Made by a program: the position numbers and the translations under genes. From positions 214,265 to 278,264 of the forward strand of contig NZ_JYGE01000007.1 in assembly GCF_003012055.1 (NCBI RefSeq): a DNA stretch of 64,000 nucleotides, given 5' to 3'. The notes under the pieces were generated by a model. It was not told where the DNA came from. It made no database searches and was given only the letters and a program-made list of their open reading frames with translations. Below, in pieces: positions 56,135-64,000 of this stretch. This DNA comes from Peptostreptococcus russellii. GTDB lineage: Bacteria > Bacillota > Clostridia > Peptostreptococcales > Peptostreptococcaceae. Numbering within the stretch: position 1 is the stretch's first letter; each line of letters opens with the position of its first letter.

Positions 56135-56175
56135 ATGCTATCTCTAAAAATATTGCCAGAGATAGCATTTTTTTT
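56135..56175 (+). terminator. terminator before the S-layer gene
   Basis: ATGCTATCTCT (56135-56145), 12-nt loop, AGAGATAGCAT (56158-56168), then a run of T. Confidence 0.88.
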
Positions 56176-56185
56176 GCGTAAAATG

Positions 56186-56214
56186 TTGAAATATTAATAA
56201 TAGTAATGTATAAT
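56186..56214 (+). promoter_or_regulatory. S-layer gene promoter P1
   Basis: TTGAAA (56186-56191), 17 bp, consensus TATAAT (56209-56214). It would give a ~195-nt leader. Confidence 0.65.
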
Positions 56215-56290
56215 AAAGTACGGTTGAAGAAAAATATTGATAAAAAAAAGGCTAAAATACATGAAAAAGCACAATTTTTTCGAAAACCAC

Positions 56291-56319
56291 TTGAAATTAT
56301 TACAGTTTTGTAATAATAT
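56291..56319 (+). promoter_or_regulatory. S-layer gene promoter P2 with an internal inverted repeat
   Basis: TTGAAA (56291-56296), 17 bp, TAATAT (56314-56319). The spacer is filled by a perfect inverted repeat, ATTATTACA (56296-56304), loop GTTT, TGTAATAAT (56309-56317). A protein bound there would block RNA polymerase. Confidence 0.55.
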
Positions 56320-56417
56320 TAGAGTGTGAGAAGTGTAAAGATTATTTTGTCATTGGTACAGGATAATTAACGCGATTGAAATGTAATTGAATAATATGTT
56401 TGGGAGGAATGATAAAA

Positions 56418-58790
56418 ATGAAGAAACAAATAGCTGTTTTAATGGCTGCTGCAACTGCAGTAACAACTGTTGCACCAGCAATAGCAAATGCCGATGTGAC
56501 TAATCACAAGGACGTTTCAGTAAACGAAGCGGTAGAAAAGGCAAGAAAGGCACTAAATGACAAGTATGACAATGAGAAGGCTAATGGTATAACTATACCA
56601 ACTGGCTCATCACTAGCAAAGGATTACTTAAACTCTAAGTACATAGTACTAGTAAATAAGCCTGGTCAAGGATTTAAGGAGTATAGTGCAAGTGCATACA
56701 AAGATTTCCAAGAGTTTAATGCAGATGTTACAGATACTGTAAAGATAGTGAATGGAGCAATAGAAGGTGATGGATGGTATGTAGTTGATAATGCTACTAA
56801 GCTAGGAACTCTACTAGAATCTTATAGTAATTCAGAAGAAAAGCCAGTAGTAGCAATAATAGATAAGGGTTCTAAGGATGGTTCATCTACAAAAAAGACT
56901 GATCAGAAGCACTATGTTAAATCAATTGAGAATGACGGAAAATGGATATTTGAAAATAATCAGGAAGTTTCGCTTACAAAGACTGCCAAGTATTTAGTTG
57001 CCTATGTAAATGAAGCAAATAGAGTAGCTGAAGGAAAAGAAAAAGATGAAACTTTTGTTGAATCTTTAAAGATTTGGTCAAATGATTATAAAAATGGCGA
57101 ATATGTTATAAATAATAAGGAAGCTGTAGCAGGAAAAACTATAGCTGAAATTACTAAGATGGAAGTAGAATTAACTGGTGGAAAGAAGATTACATTAGAA
57201 TTAGGTGACGATGCACTAGACTTCACTGAAACAAAAGATGGTGTCGTTTTATTTGCAGTTAATAAAGATGGAGATATTGAGATAAATAATAACTATGGTG
57301 AAGAATTCATGAAATCTATAGAAGAGTTTGACACTATAGAAAATGAAGGTGACAATAAGTCAGTAGTAATTGATATAAAGAATGGAGATACTGAGGTTTA
57401 CACTGTAGACTCAAATGCTGTAGAAGAGTCTCTAGGACTAGAAAATATCTACACTAGAGAAGATGGATATACTTCTGAAGGTAAGGATTTTGTTAATGGA
57501 ATAATAAATGCAAAGAAGGAACCTTGGAGATTTAATTTCCGTGGCTCTAACTATGAACTTCTTAATAAAAATGAAAGTAATATCAAGTTAGGTGATGCTA
57601 AGATAGACAAGTCTGGAGACGGATACAAGCTTACATTTAATGTTGATGTTAAAGATGCAAATGATGAGGATGTAACTAAGACTCTTAAGTTTGTAGTAAA
57701 GGGTGATAGTCAGAGAGACCTATACGATGTACTTCGTGACCTTAAGGGTAACGTAGAAGTAGTATCAGGACACTTCACTAAGCTAGCAGGATCTAATAGA
57801 TATGCTACAGCTATAGCTGTTTCTGAAGAACAATTCAAGCCAGACACTGCTAAATCAGTAGTAATAGTAGGTGGAAAGGCTCAGCTAGATGGTCTAGCAG
57901 CAGCTCCTCTAGCTTCAGCTAAGAACGCTCCTATATTACTAGCAGATCCAAACACTGGATTAAATAGAGATACTATCAAGGAAATAGATAGAGCTTGTGA
58001 GTCACTTAAGAACAAGACTGTATACATAGTAGGTGGAGAACAGTCTGTACCAGCTAAGGTTGTTAAGCAGTTAGAAGATGAATTCGGCGCTGTTGTACAG
58101 AGACTAGCTGGTTCAAATAGAAAGACTACTTCTCTAGAAGTTGCTAAGAGACTTAAGTATGATGGTTTAAAGAACAAAAGAGCTTTCATAGTTGGAAGTG
58201 AAGGCGCGGCAGATGCTATGTCAGTTTCATCTATTGCATCTATGAAGAATAATATAGGTATGTATCAGCCAGGTGAAAATGATACTGAAGTAAGCCCAAT
58301 ACTTGTTGTTGATAAGAATGGTATAGATAGAGAAACTAGAGAGTTCATTAAAACAAAATTGGAAACTAATAATGCATACCTAATAGGTGGGGAACAAAGT
58401 CTAAGTACTCAGGTTCTTAGAGACTTGGGAACTGCAGAGGTTGCAACAAGAAAGAGAATATCTGGAGATAATAGATATGATACAAATGTTGAAGTTATAA
58501 AGGAATTCTATGTAAACTCTAAGAGTACAGACACTTCAAAGGTATCAGTAAATGGTGCAATCTTCGCATCAGGAGAAAATGACTACTTAGTAGATGCTCA
58601 GACTGCTGGTTCTTTTGCAGCTGCTCAGAGATCACCAATAGTTCTATCTGGTAATAAGCTAACTAAGGATCAGGTAGACCTAATGAAGGATGGCGGAGTT
58701 CTTGATAATCAGAGAGCTAACATCTATCAGGTAGGTGGAGTTGTATCTTCTGACGTTATGAAGGTTGTTGTTGATAAGCTAGACTTATAA
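56418..58790 (+). CDS. S-layer protein precursor, SlpA-like, with three CWB2 repeats
   Basis: A secreted surface protein (790 aa). The signal peptide ends at AIANA/DVT (~residue 27). Residues ~28-455 are a unique Lys/Asp/Asn-rich region that would face outward. Three cell-wall-binding type 2 repeats follow, starting RLAGSNRYATAIAVS (~460), RLAGSNRKTTSLEVA (~563) and RISGDNRYDTNVEVI (~685). The end, ...GGVLDNQRANIYQVGGVVSSDVMKVVVDKLDL, closely resembles the C. difficile SlpA end as I recall it. CWB2 modules anchor to an anionic cell wall polymer. ATG 56418 is 10 nt after GGGAGG. Two promoters and biased codons fit a major protein. Whether it is cleaved like SlpA is not evident. Confidence 0.9.
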   Translation: MKKQIAVLMAAATAVTTVAPAIANADVTNHKDVSVNEAVEKARKALNDKYDNEKANGITIPTGSSLAKDYLNSKYIVLVNKPGQGFKEYSASAYKDFQEFNADVTDTVKIVNGAIEGDGWYVVDNATKLGTLLESYSNSEEKPVVAIIDKGSKDGSSTKKTDQKHYVKSIENDGKWIFENNQEVSLTKTAKYLVAYVNEANRVAEGKEKDETFVESLKIWSNDYKNGEYVINNKEAVAGKTIAEITKMEVELTGGKKITLELGDDALDFTETKDGVVLFAVNKDGDIEINNNYGEEFMKSIEEFDTIENEGDNKSVVIDIKNGDTEVYTVDSNAVEESLGLENIYTREDGYTSEGKDFVNGIINAKKEPWRFNFRGSNYELLNKNESNIKLGDAKIDKSGDGYKLTFNVDVKDANDEDVTKTLKFVVKGDSQRDLYDVLRDLKGNVEVVSGHFTKLAGSNRYATAIAVSEEQFKPDTAKSVVIVGGKAQLDGLAAAPLASAKNAPILLADPNTGLNRDTIKEIDRACESLKNKTVYIVGGEQSVPAKVVKQLEDEFGAVVQRLAGSNRKTTSLEVAKRLKYDGLKNKRAFIVGSEGAADAMSVSSIASMKNNIGMYQPGENDTEVSPILVVDKNGIDRETREFIKTKLETNNAYLIGGEQSLSTQVLRDLGTAEVATRKRISGDNRYDTNVEVIKEFYVNSKSTDTSKVSVNGAIFASGENDYLVDAQTAGSFAAAQRSPIVLSGNKLTKDQVDLMKDGGVLDNQRANIYQVGGVVSSDVMKVVVDKLDL

Positions 58791-58837
58791 GATTTACAAT
58801 CTAATAGATTAGATATATACAATTAATAGATAAATTG

Positions 58838-58868
58838 GAGAGTGGGAGGTTTCTCACTCTCTTTTTTT
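58838..58868 (+). terminator. S-layer gene terminator
   Basis: GAGAGTGGGA (58838-58847) pairs with TCTCACTCTC (to 58861), with one G-U pair, then T7. Confidence 0.9.
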
Positions 58869-58896
58869 AGAGAAAATTAATTGGATTTAATAACTA

Positions 58897-58925
58897 TTGA
58901 AAGGCATATATCAATTAGATATAAT
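58897..58925 (+). promoter_or_regulatory. promoter of the second CWB2 gene
   Basis: TTGAAA (58897-58902), 17 bp, consensus TATAAT (58920-58925), 31 bp before the start codon. Confidence 0.7.
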
Positions 58926-58955
58926 TAATACACAAACTACTATGGAGGTAATACA

Positions 58956-61013
58956 ATGAAAATTAAAAATCTTAATAAAAAAATAGCTGCCATTTTATTG
59001 AGTTCTACTTTTATATTGGCTTCTATTCCTATGTATTCGTCATTTGCAGAAGGTGAAACAAAGCCGGAAACAGCTATCTTGGATACTTCTACTAAGGGAG
59101 ATGATCAAGGAACAGGCGATAAGACAGATAAAGAAAATCCCAATAGTGACAATAAATCTGAAGATGATAAAGTTCAGGATGATACTGACAAAGGTGATAC
59201 TATAGCTGATGAAATATCAGTAAAGGCAAATGTTGGATATGATACAAAGGTAAACATGCCAAAGTCTAAGAACTTAAAGGTAAATGTTAGCACTCCTTTT
59301 TCAGGCAAGGGATATCTGATGATAGACCTAAGTGAAAAGGCTTTTGATAATGACAAGGACAAAGAGCCACTAATAGTAACTTTAAATGGAGCCAAGACAT
59401 ATCTATTGAAAAATTACGGACGTTATAGTGTTGAGTATAGCTCTGACAAGACAATGTACAGATATTATATTCCTTGTGAAAATTTGGGATCTAAGATAGA
59501 GTTATCAATAAAAGATAGCAATAAGGATGCCGTATATAAAGATGAATTTAATATGAGAGTATATGCTGGACTTATGGGAGAAAATACTATGAGTCCAACT
59601 ACAAAGCTAGATAGTGATCAGCGCAATTTAGATACTATTTTAGGTGAAAATAAAATATATGCTACTTCTACTTATGAAGATGAAAAGAAGTATGAAGGCT
59701 TTATATTAGGAAATTTTGGTGATAAGGAAGTAGATAGCTTTATATTTAGACCTGATGCTAGATCTGCTAGAATAACATTAAAGATAGGTGCTATGAGTGA
59801 TAGAAGTTTTTACTATGATAATAGTAGAAAAAACGATAAATTTGTAATTAAATATTACAATACAGAAGATACATTCAAGAAGGCAAAGAGAAATGGTGAT
59901 AAGGACAAGGATGGTAAATCTAAGTTTAAAGATGATGAATATGTAAAAAAAGAGATTAGTGTTAGAAATTCAAACTCTGTATCTCTTCCTTGGTTCCCTG
60001 ATCACGGTATTATAGAGATTACTTTGAAGCAACCAAACAATTTCTTACAGAGAATAAGTGTAGTAGAAGAACGTGACTCTATTAATCTTCCAGATGGTAA
60101 TACAGACAAGCCAGATACTGATAAGCCTGATACAGACAAGCCGATAGATTCTAAGGTTACTAGATACAGTGACGGCAACAGATATTCTACTGCTATCAAG
60201 CTAAGCAAAAAGGCATATGATAAGTCTGATATAGCTGTAGTAGCTAGTGGTGAAAACTTTGCAGATGCTCTATCAGGTGGGGCTCTTGCAGCTATTCACG
60301 AGGCACCTCTTTTATTGGTAAATGAAGGTTCAACTGCTGATGATGTCAAGGCTGAGCTAGATAGATTGAAAGTTGACAAGCTTTATATACTGGGTGGTAC
60401 TAAGAGTATATCAAACAAGATAGAGTTCAAGTTATCTAAGAATAAGGACGACAAAAACAGAGAAGTAATCAGATTGAGCGGTTCAGATAGATACAAGACT
60501 TCTATGGAAGTATACAAGGAAGTCACTAGAGCTAGTGGAAGCAACGAAGCTCCAGTATTAGTAAACGGAAAGCAGTTTGCTGATGCTTTATCTGCTGGTC
60601 CTATTGCAGCCAAGGATAAGAGAGCTATTGTTCTAACGGATGGACACAATGTTGATTCTAGAATAGACAAAAAGAGCGACAAGAATATAATAGTTGGTGG
60701 ACATACTTCTATGGACAATTCTTTTGCTGGATATAGATATTCTGGTCGTGATAGATATGAGACTTCTGCCAAGATTGCAAAGCATTTCAATAATCCTAAG
60801 AATGCTCTTCTTGCAAGTGGTGAGAAGTATCCAGATGGTCTAGCTGCTATTACATTATACAACAAGTATGAGGGACCACTACTATTGACTCGTAAGGATA
60901 GCCTACCAAAGGATATCAAGAGCTATATATCTTCTAGTGATATAGAAAATGTATATATAATCGGTGGTACTAGCAGTGTATCAGAAAAGGTTGAGAGTAC
61001 ATTTAAGAAGTAG
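58956..61013 (+). CDS. secreted cell-wall protein with three CWB2 repeats
   Basis: A 685-aa surface protein. The signal peptide runs to SSFA/EGE (~residue 31). A Thr/Asp/Lys-rich disordered stretch (~32-90) leads into a beta-rich domain of unknown function (~90-375). A TDKPDTDKPDTDKP linker (~385-400) leads to three CWB2 repeats starting at ~405 (RYSDGNRYSTAIKLS), ~507 (RLSGSDRYKTSMEVY) and ~590 (RYSGRDRYETSAKIA). It is attached non-covalently to the wall, like the S-layer protein encoded before it. The N-terminal domain must give its specific role, which I cannot name. SD GGAGG is 8 nt before the ATG. Confidence 0.88.
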   Translation: MKIKNLNKKIAAILLSSTFILASIPMYSSFAEGETKPETAILDTSTKGDDQGTGDKTDKENPNSDNKSEDDKVQDDTDKGDTIADEISVKANVGYDTKVNMPKSKNLKVNVSTPFSGKGYLMIDLSEKAFDNDKDKEPLIVTLNGAKTYLLKNYGRYSVEYSSDKTMYRYYIPCENLGSKIELSIKDSNKDAVYKDEFNMRVYAGLMGENTMSPTTKLDSDQRNLDTILGENKIYATSTYEDEKKYEGFILGNFGDKEVDSFIFRPDARSARITLKIGAMSDRSFYYDNSRKNDKFVIKYYNTEDTFKKAKRNGDKDKDGKSKFKDDEYVKKEISVRNSNSVSLPWFPDHGIIEITLKQPNNFLQRISVVEERDSINLPDGNTDKPDTDKPDTDKPIDSKVTRYSDGNRYSTAIKLSKKAYDKSDIAVVASGENFADALSGGALAAIHEAPLLLVNEGSTADDVKAELDRLKVDKLYILGGTKSISNKIEFKLSKNKDDKNREVIRLSGSDRYKTSMEVYKEVTRASGSNEAPVLVNGKQFADALSAGPIAAKDKRAIVLTDGHNVDSRIDKKSDKNIIVGGHTSMDNSFAGYRYSGRDRYETSAKIAKHFNNPKNALLASGEKYPDGLAAITLYNKYEGPLLLTRKDSLPKDIKSYISSSDIENVYIIGGTSSVSEKVESTFKK

Positions 61014-61061
61014 TATTTAGATTTTTCAAGATAGATATCTTATAATTTGAATATATTTAAG

Positions 61062-61089
61062 GGAGTGTCATATGGCACTCTCTTTTTTT
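61062..61089 (+). terminator. terminator of the second CWB2 gene
   Basis: GGAGTGTCA (62-70) and TGGCACTCTC (~61072-61082) pair with one G-U, and T7 follows. Confidence 0.85.
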
Positions 61090-61090
61090 A

Positions 61091-61209
61091 TTGTTAATAT
61101 CTGTGTGTTATTAATATCTGTGTGTTGTTAATATCTGTATGTTGTTAATATCTATGTGTTGTTAATATCTATGAGTTGTTAATATCTGTGTATTGTTAGT
61201 ATCTGTATA
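61091..61209. repeat. 17-bp tandem repeat, seven copies
   Basis: Unit TTGTTAATATCTGTGTG, with copies starting at 61091, 61108, 61125, 61142, 61159, 61176 and 61193. Substitutions sit mostly in the last six bases. It directly follows the terminator. The remaining 61210-61442 contains a TATAAT at 61378-61383 but no clear -35. Confidence 0.92.
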
Positions 61210-61442
61210 TTTGTATTAGCTATATGTTTCCTAGATGCTGAGAGATGTTTTATAGAGTTCTCTGCTAGGTCTTTCTATTTTATTGTATGGAAATCTTATT
61301 TTTACTTTATTTTCAAAATATTTAGCTAGTTTCCACATTTTCCACATACTACGGTAAGATATTGTGGACAAAAAATATATAATGACCTTATCAAAAGTAT
61401 TTTATGTGTATAAGTTTTACTTTAATTTTGGGAGGTAATGAT

Positions 61443-62084
61443 ATGGAAAGACTTGGCGTGGATGTTAGTAAGTACAATGGTATCTGTAATTTTGAATTGG
61501 CAAAGAAAAATGGTCTTGATTTTGTTATTATCAAGGCAGGTTCGGGCTATACTGGGGAAGATCCTAACTGGGTGAGAAATTACAACTCGGCTGTGAGGGC
61601 AAATTTAAATGTTGGTGCCTACTGGTATTGTTATGCATCTAATGTTTCTGAGGCTATCAAGGAGGCGGATATGTTTCTTTATTCTTTGGAGGGGATGAAG
61701 TTTTCTTATCCTGTTTATCTTGATTTGGAGAATTTTAGGTGTCAGGGAAGTTTGACTAATGGGCAAAGGACAGATATTGCTGTGGCATTTCTGGATAGGC
61801 TGGAGAGGGCTGGCTACTATGTTGGTCTGTACACTATGAAGTACTGGCTAGATTCCAAGCTGGATATGTCTAGGCTTTCTAGATACGATCTGTGGATAGC
61901 TAGGTGGGAGTCCAAGTCTCACGCTTACAAGGGACTGGGCAATGTCTATGTCTGGCAGTACACAAACAAGGGAAAGATAGCAGGTATACCATCAACTAGT
62001 GAAGGTGGCGTGGATATGAATATATCTTACATAGATTACCCAGAGATAATAGTCAAGAAGGGATTTAATGGCAATAGTAAATAG
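61443..62084 (+). CDS. GH25 family muramidase (lysozyme)
   Basis: A 213-aa glycoside hydrolase family 25 enzyme that cleaves peptidoglycan between MurNAc and GlcNAc. Catalytic-site strands are visible: GVDVSKYNG (~4), FVIIKAGSGY, GAYWYCYA, PVYLDLEN (the DxE acid pair, ~98), GLYTMKYWL, DLWIARW and VYVWQYT. It has no signal peptide and no wall-binding repeat, so it looks like a phage-type endolysin or a protein exported another way. Arg is coded mostly by AGG (7 AGG against 3-4 AGA), unlike the rest of the window where AGA dominates, which hints at transfer. SD GGGAGG is 7 nt before ATG 61443. Confidence 0.9.
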   Translation: MERLGVDVSKYNGICNFELAKKNGLDFVIIKAGSGYTGEDPNWVRNYNSAVRANLNVGAYWYCYASNVSEAIKEADMFLYSLEGMKFSYPVYLDLENFRCQGSLTNGQRTDIAVAFLDRLERAGYYVGLYTMKYWLDSKLDMSRLSRYDLWIARWESKSHAYKGLGNVYVWQYTNKGKIAGIPSTSEGGVDMNISYIDYPEIIVKKGFNGNSK

Positions 62085-62277
62085 TAGTGGACTAGCTTTG
62101 GGATGTATTGGGAGTGAGTGGTTGAGTTTATAGAGTGAGTGCTTTGAAAGATTTATATTTTTGTTGCTAGTAGCGGGTTTGCTGTGATCTAGTATGGCAA
62201 GTTTCTAGTTTTTATAAATTATATGATTGATTAATAATAGCTGTTTGAAAGATTTGAAAGCAAGGTGATTTATAATT

Positions 62278-62326
62278 AATATGCTCAATGGTTTTAAGAT
62301 TGACTGTTGGGCATATATTATTTTTT
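62278..62326 (+). terminator. terminator-like hairpin after the muramidase gene
   Basis: ATATGCTCAA (62278-62287) pairs with TTGGGCATAT (62307-62316), 19-nt loop, followed by ATTATTTTTT. Confidence 0.6.
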
Positions 62327-62430
62327 GACTTTAGTTTTGGGAGTTTTACTCAAGCTATTTTTGTATTTCATTATGTTTTGCATAAAATATATTACTTAAT
62401 ATTGAATTAATTTATCAAAATAGAATTTAT

Positions 62431-62476
62431 TATCTAGAAAGTGATATATAAAGTGATATATAAAGCTTTCTAGATA
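62431..62476. promoter_or_regulatory. 11-bp inverted repeat, likely operator of the XRE gene
   Basis: TATCTAGAAAG (62431-62441) and CTTTCTAGATA (62466-62476) are perfect complements. Between them a direct repeat, AAAGTGATATAT, occurs twice. The element ends 51 nt before the XRE start codon. Confidence 0.6.
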
Positions 62477-62527
62477 GAATGATAACGAGGTATTGGATAA
62501 AAATAAGAGATGTTAGGGGGCAGGGAG

Positions 62528-62740
62528 ATGTCTATAGTGGTAAATTTAGATGTTATGCTGGCTAAAAGAAAAAAGACTTTGAAGGAGCTCTCGGAAGCGA
62601 TAGGAATCAGCAGTACGAATCTATCAATACTAAAAACTGGAAAATCTAAGGGAGTTAGGTTCTCTACTTTGAATAGCATTTGTAAATATCTTGAGTGTAG
62701 TCCGGGTGATATTTTAGAGTATTGTGAAGATGAAGAGTAG
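62528..62740 (+). CDS. small XRE-family regulator, 70 aa
   Basis: One Cro/C1-type HTH: VVNLDVMLAKRKKTLKELSEAIGISSTNLSILKTGKSKGVRFSTLNSICKYLECSPGDILEY, the YozG-like type. ATG 62528 is 7 nt after AGGGGG; an in-frame ATG at 62510 lacks an SD. The inverted repeat directly upstream suggests autoregulation. It has no cotranscribed partner, so its target is either itself or a distant gene. It differs clearly from the other XRE protein at 6729. Confidence 0.88.
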   Translation: MSIVVNLDVMLAKRKKTLKELSEAIGISSTNLSILKTGKSKGVRFSTLNSICKYLECSPGDILEYCEDEE

Positions 62741-63260
62741 TGAAAGAACAATTAAAATAAAAGGCTAGCTAGGAAAAAGTTTATGCAGGGCTATTGAATA
62801 GAAATTGCGTACGGCTGTTGAATAGGAAATAAAGATATAGTATAAAGTCAGCAAGTGTAGGAAAATCTATGTGGGTTATCAAACAGATAGTATGGACACA
62901 GTAAAAATTAGTAAATGTAGGAAAATCTATGTTGGGTTATCAAACGTAAAACAATGATACAGTAGAAAATCAGTAAATATGATACAATCTGCTATAAGTT
63001 AGTGAGCAGAAATCAAGAATATTATAAAGCTATAGAGTTATGAGTGTTATAAAAATATATTCATAGTGTGGGAAAATCGTTATACAGTAGTACCCAAAAA
63101 GTATAGGAGAATTAGAGGATGGAGATTTTTACAATAATATTTTCATATATGGTATAAGCTTCTTAAATAGCTTATTTAAAGCTTTTTTAGTGTGTTGACT
63201 TTCTATTAAGGTCTTATAAATTGATCTATTTTATAAAAAATCAAACTAAAATATAGAAAA
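62741..63260. repeat. non-coding region before the rRNA operon with direct repeats
   Basis: No gene. GGGCTATTGAATAGAAATT (62788) recurs imperfectly at 62812 with a period of 24. A ~38-bp block containing TGTAGGAAAATCTATGT and GGGTTATCAAAC recurs at 62847-62884 and 62907-62945, with a fragment near 62970. Confidence 0.65.
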
Positions 63261-63264
63261 AGCA

Positions 63265-63293
63265 TTGACAATATAATTATAAGGTGGTATATT
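63265..63293 (+). promoter_or_regulatory. rRNA operon promoter P1
   Basis: Perfect TTGACA (63265-63270), 17 bp, TATATT (63288-63293) preceded by TGG, that is an extended -10. Confidence 0.75.
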
Positions 63294-63372
63294 ATTACTT
63301 GTCCTTAAGAAAAGGGCGCTAACAATTTTAAAAAGATTAAATACTTAATAAAAATAAAATTTAAAAAAAGTA

Positions 63373-63404
63373 TTGACAAAAGCTTTTAAAAATGTTACTA
63401 TAAT
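63373..63404 (+). promoter_or_regulatory. rRNA operon promoter P2
   Basis: Perfect TTGACA (63373-63378). At 17 bp lies TACTAT (63396-63401) with TG one base before it, overlapping a consensus TATAAT at 63399-63404. Confidence 0.78.
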
Positions 63405-63411
63405 TAAGTCG

Positions 63412-63576
63412 TCGAAACACGACACACAATGAACTTTGAAAATTGAACAGCAGGTTAATTCAATAAAGCTTTTTAAATAAAGCATTTGAAATTAACTGTT
63501 TAAACAAGCAAACTTGTTTAAACCACAAACAAACCAAGCCAGATATTTCGAGATAATTATCTGAGCAGACAAATTT
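63412..63576 (+). promoter_or_regulatory. rRNA leader with processing hairpin
   Basis: It contains the AACTTTGAAAATTGAACAGC leader element (63432-63451) typical of clostridial rrn operons. A perfect 11-bp hairpin, GTTTAAACAAG (63498-63508) with CTTGTTTAAAC (63513-63523), is a likely part of the 16S processing structure. Confidence 0.6.

Positions 63577-64000
<424 letters not shown>

Noticed and set aside
61091..61209. 17-bp array as a CRISPR or attachment site
   Set aside because: No spacers between units, no integrase or tRNA gene nearby; it is a simple tandem repeat.
54197..62740. Prophage remnant (GH25 lysin, Mor-like protein, XRE regulator)
   Set aside because: No capsid, tail, terminase, holin or integrase; surface-layer genes lie in between. 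Single transferred genes are possible but not a prophage.

Overview
The window is about 64 kb of a very AT-rich, low-GC Gram-positive genome with AGA/ATA/TTA-biased codons and strong AGGAGG-type ribosome binding sites. It ends in the first ~420 nt of a 16S rRNA gene. That rRNA start, an SlpA-like S-layer precursor with three CWB2 cell-wall-binding repeats, a second CWB2 protein, a hybrid cluster protein and a clostridial-type IV pilus operon all point to the Peptostreptococcaceae. Peptostreptococcus is my best guess from remembered 16S similarity; no search was run. Most of the window is ordinary chromosome. There is no insertion sequence, integrase, CRISPR array or tRNA gene.

Layout. 0-9.5 kb: the end of an ABC-importer ATPase, a nucleoside hydrolase, valS behind a valine T-box, a membrane protein/XRE regulator pair, pepD and a GntR-FCD regulator. 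9.5-12.6 kb: a 1.26-kb repeat-filled gap and folC, whose 3' end is tandemly duplicated downstream. 12.6-28.5 kb: hcp, a D,D-carboxypeptidase, a DUF4364 protein, two tandem HflX-family GTPases, a Cys-rich small protein with cardiolipin synthase, rpsD with a structured leader, a HEAT-repeat protein with a degenerate Nudix protein, a YigZ family protein, nadE and a YebC family protein. 28.5-41.3 kb: mscL, bcp, ligA with a fused RNase PH-RdgB, a phosphodiesterase, and the protein quality-control block tig-clpP-clpX-lon-engB.

41.4-47.2 kb holds a compact type IV pilus/type II secretion-like operon: ATPase, platform protein, prepilin, a PilM-PilN fusion and a PilO-like protein, without prepilin peptidase or retraction ATPase. 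47.3-54 kb: a SEC-C protein, small unknown proteins, a 30-residue membrane peptide, a FAD oxidoreductase, pgi and an HtrA protease. 54.1-56.1 kb: a DUF1659-DUF2922-YvrJ cassette plus an unknown 271-residue protein. 56.1-61.1 kb: the two cell-surface CWB2 proteins. 61.1-64 kb: a 17-bp tandem array, a GH25 muramidase with unusual Arg codon use, a small XRE regulator behind a perfect inverted repeat, and the twin promoters, leader and start of an rRNA operon.

The most unusual signals are these. (1) An 82-codon ORF, half lysine, lies in another frame inside the PilM-PilN gene. It has its own Shine-Dalgarno/start identical over 16 nt to that of the next gene, and its repeats vary mainly at its own wobble positions. 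(2) In two genes, folC and mscL, a hairpin sits between the Shine-Dalgarno and the start codon, so that folding would restore normal spacing. (3) A Nudix protein has lost its metal-binding glutamates. (4) An HflX paralogue has lost its glycine-rich motif. (5) Many short tandem arrays fill the gene gaps.
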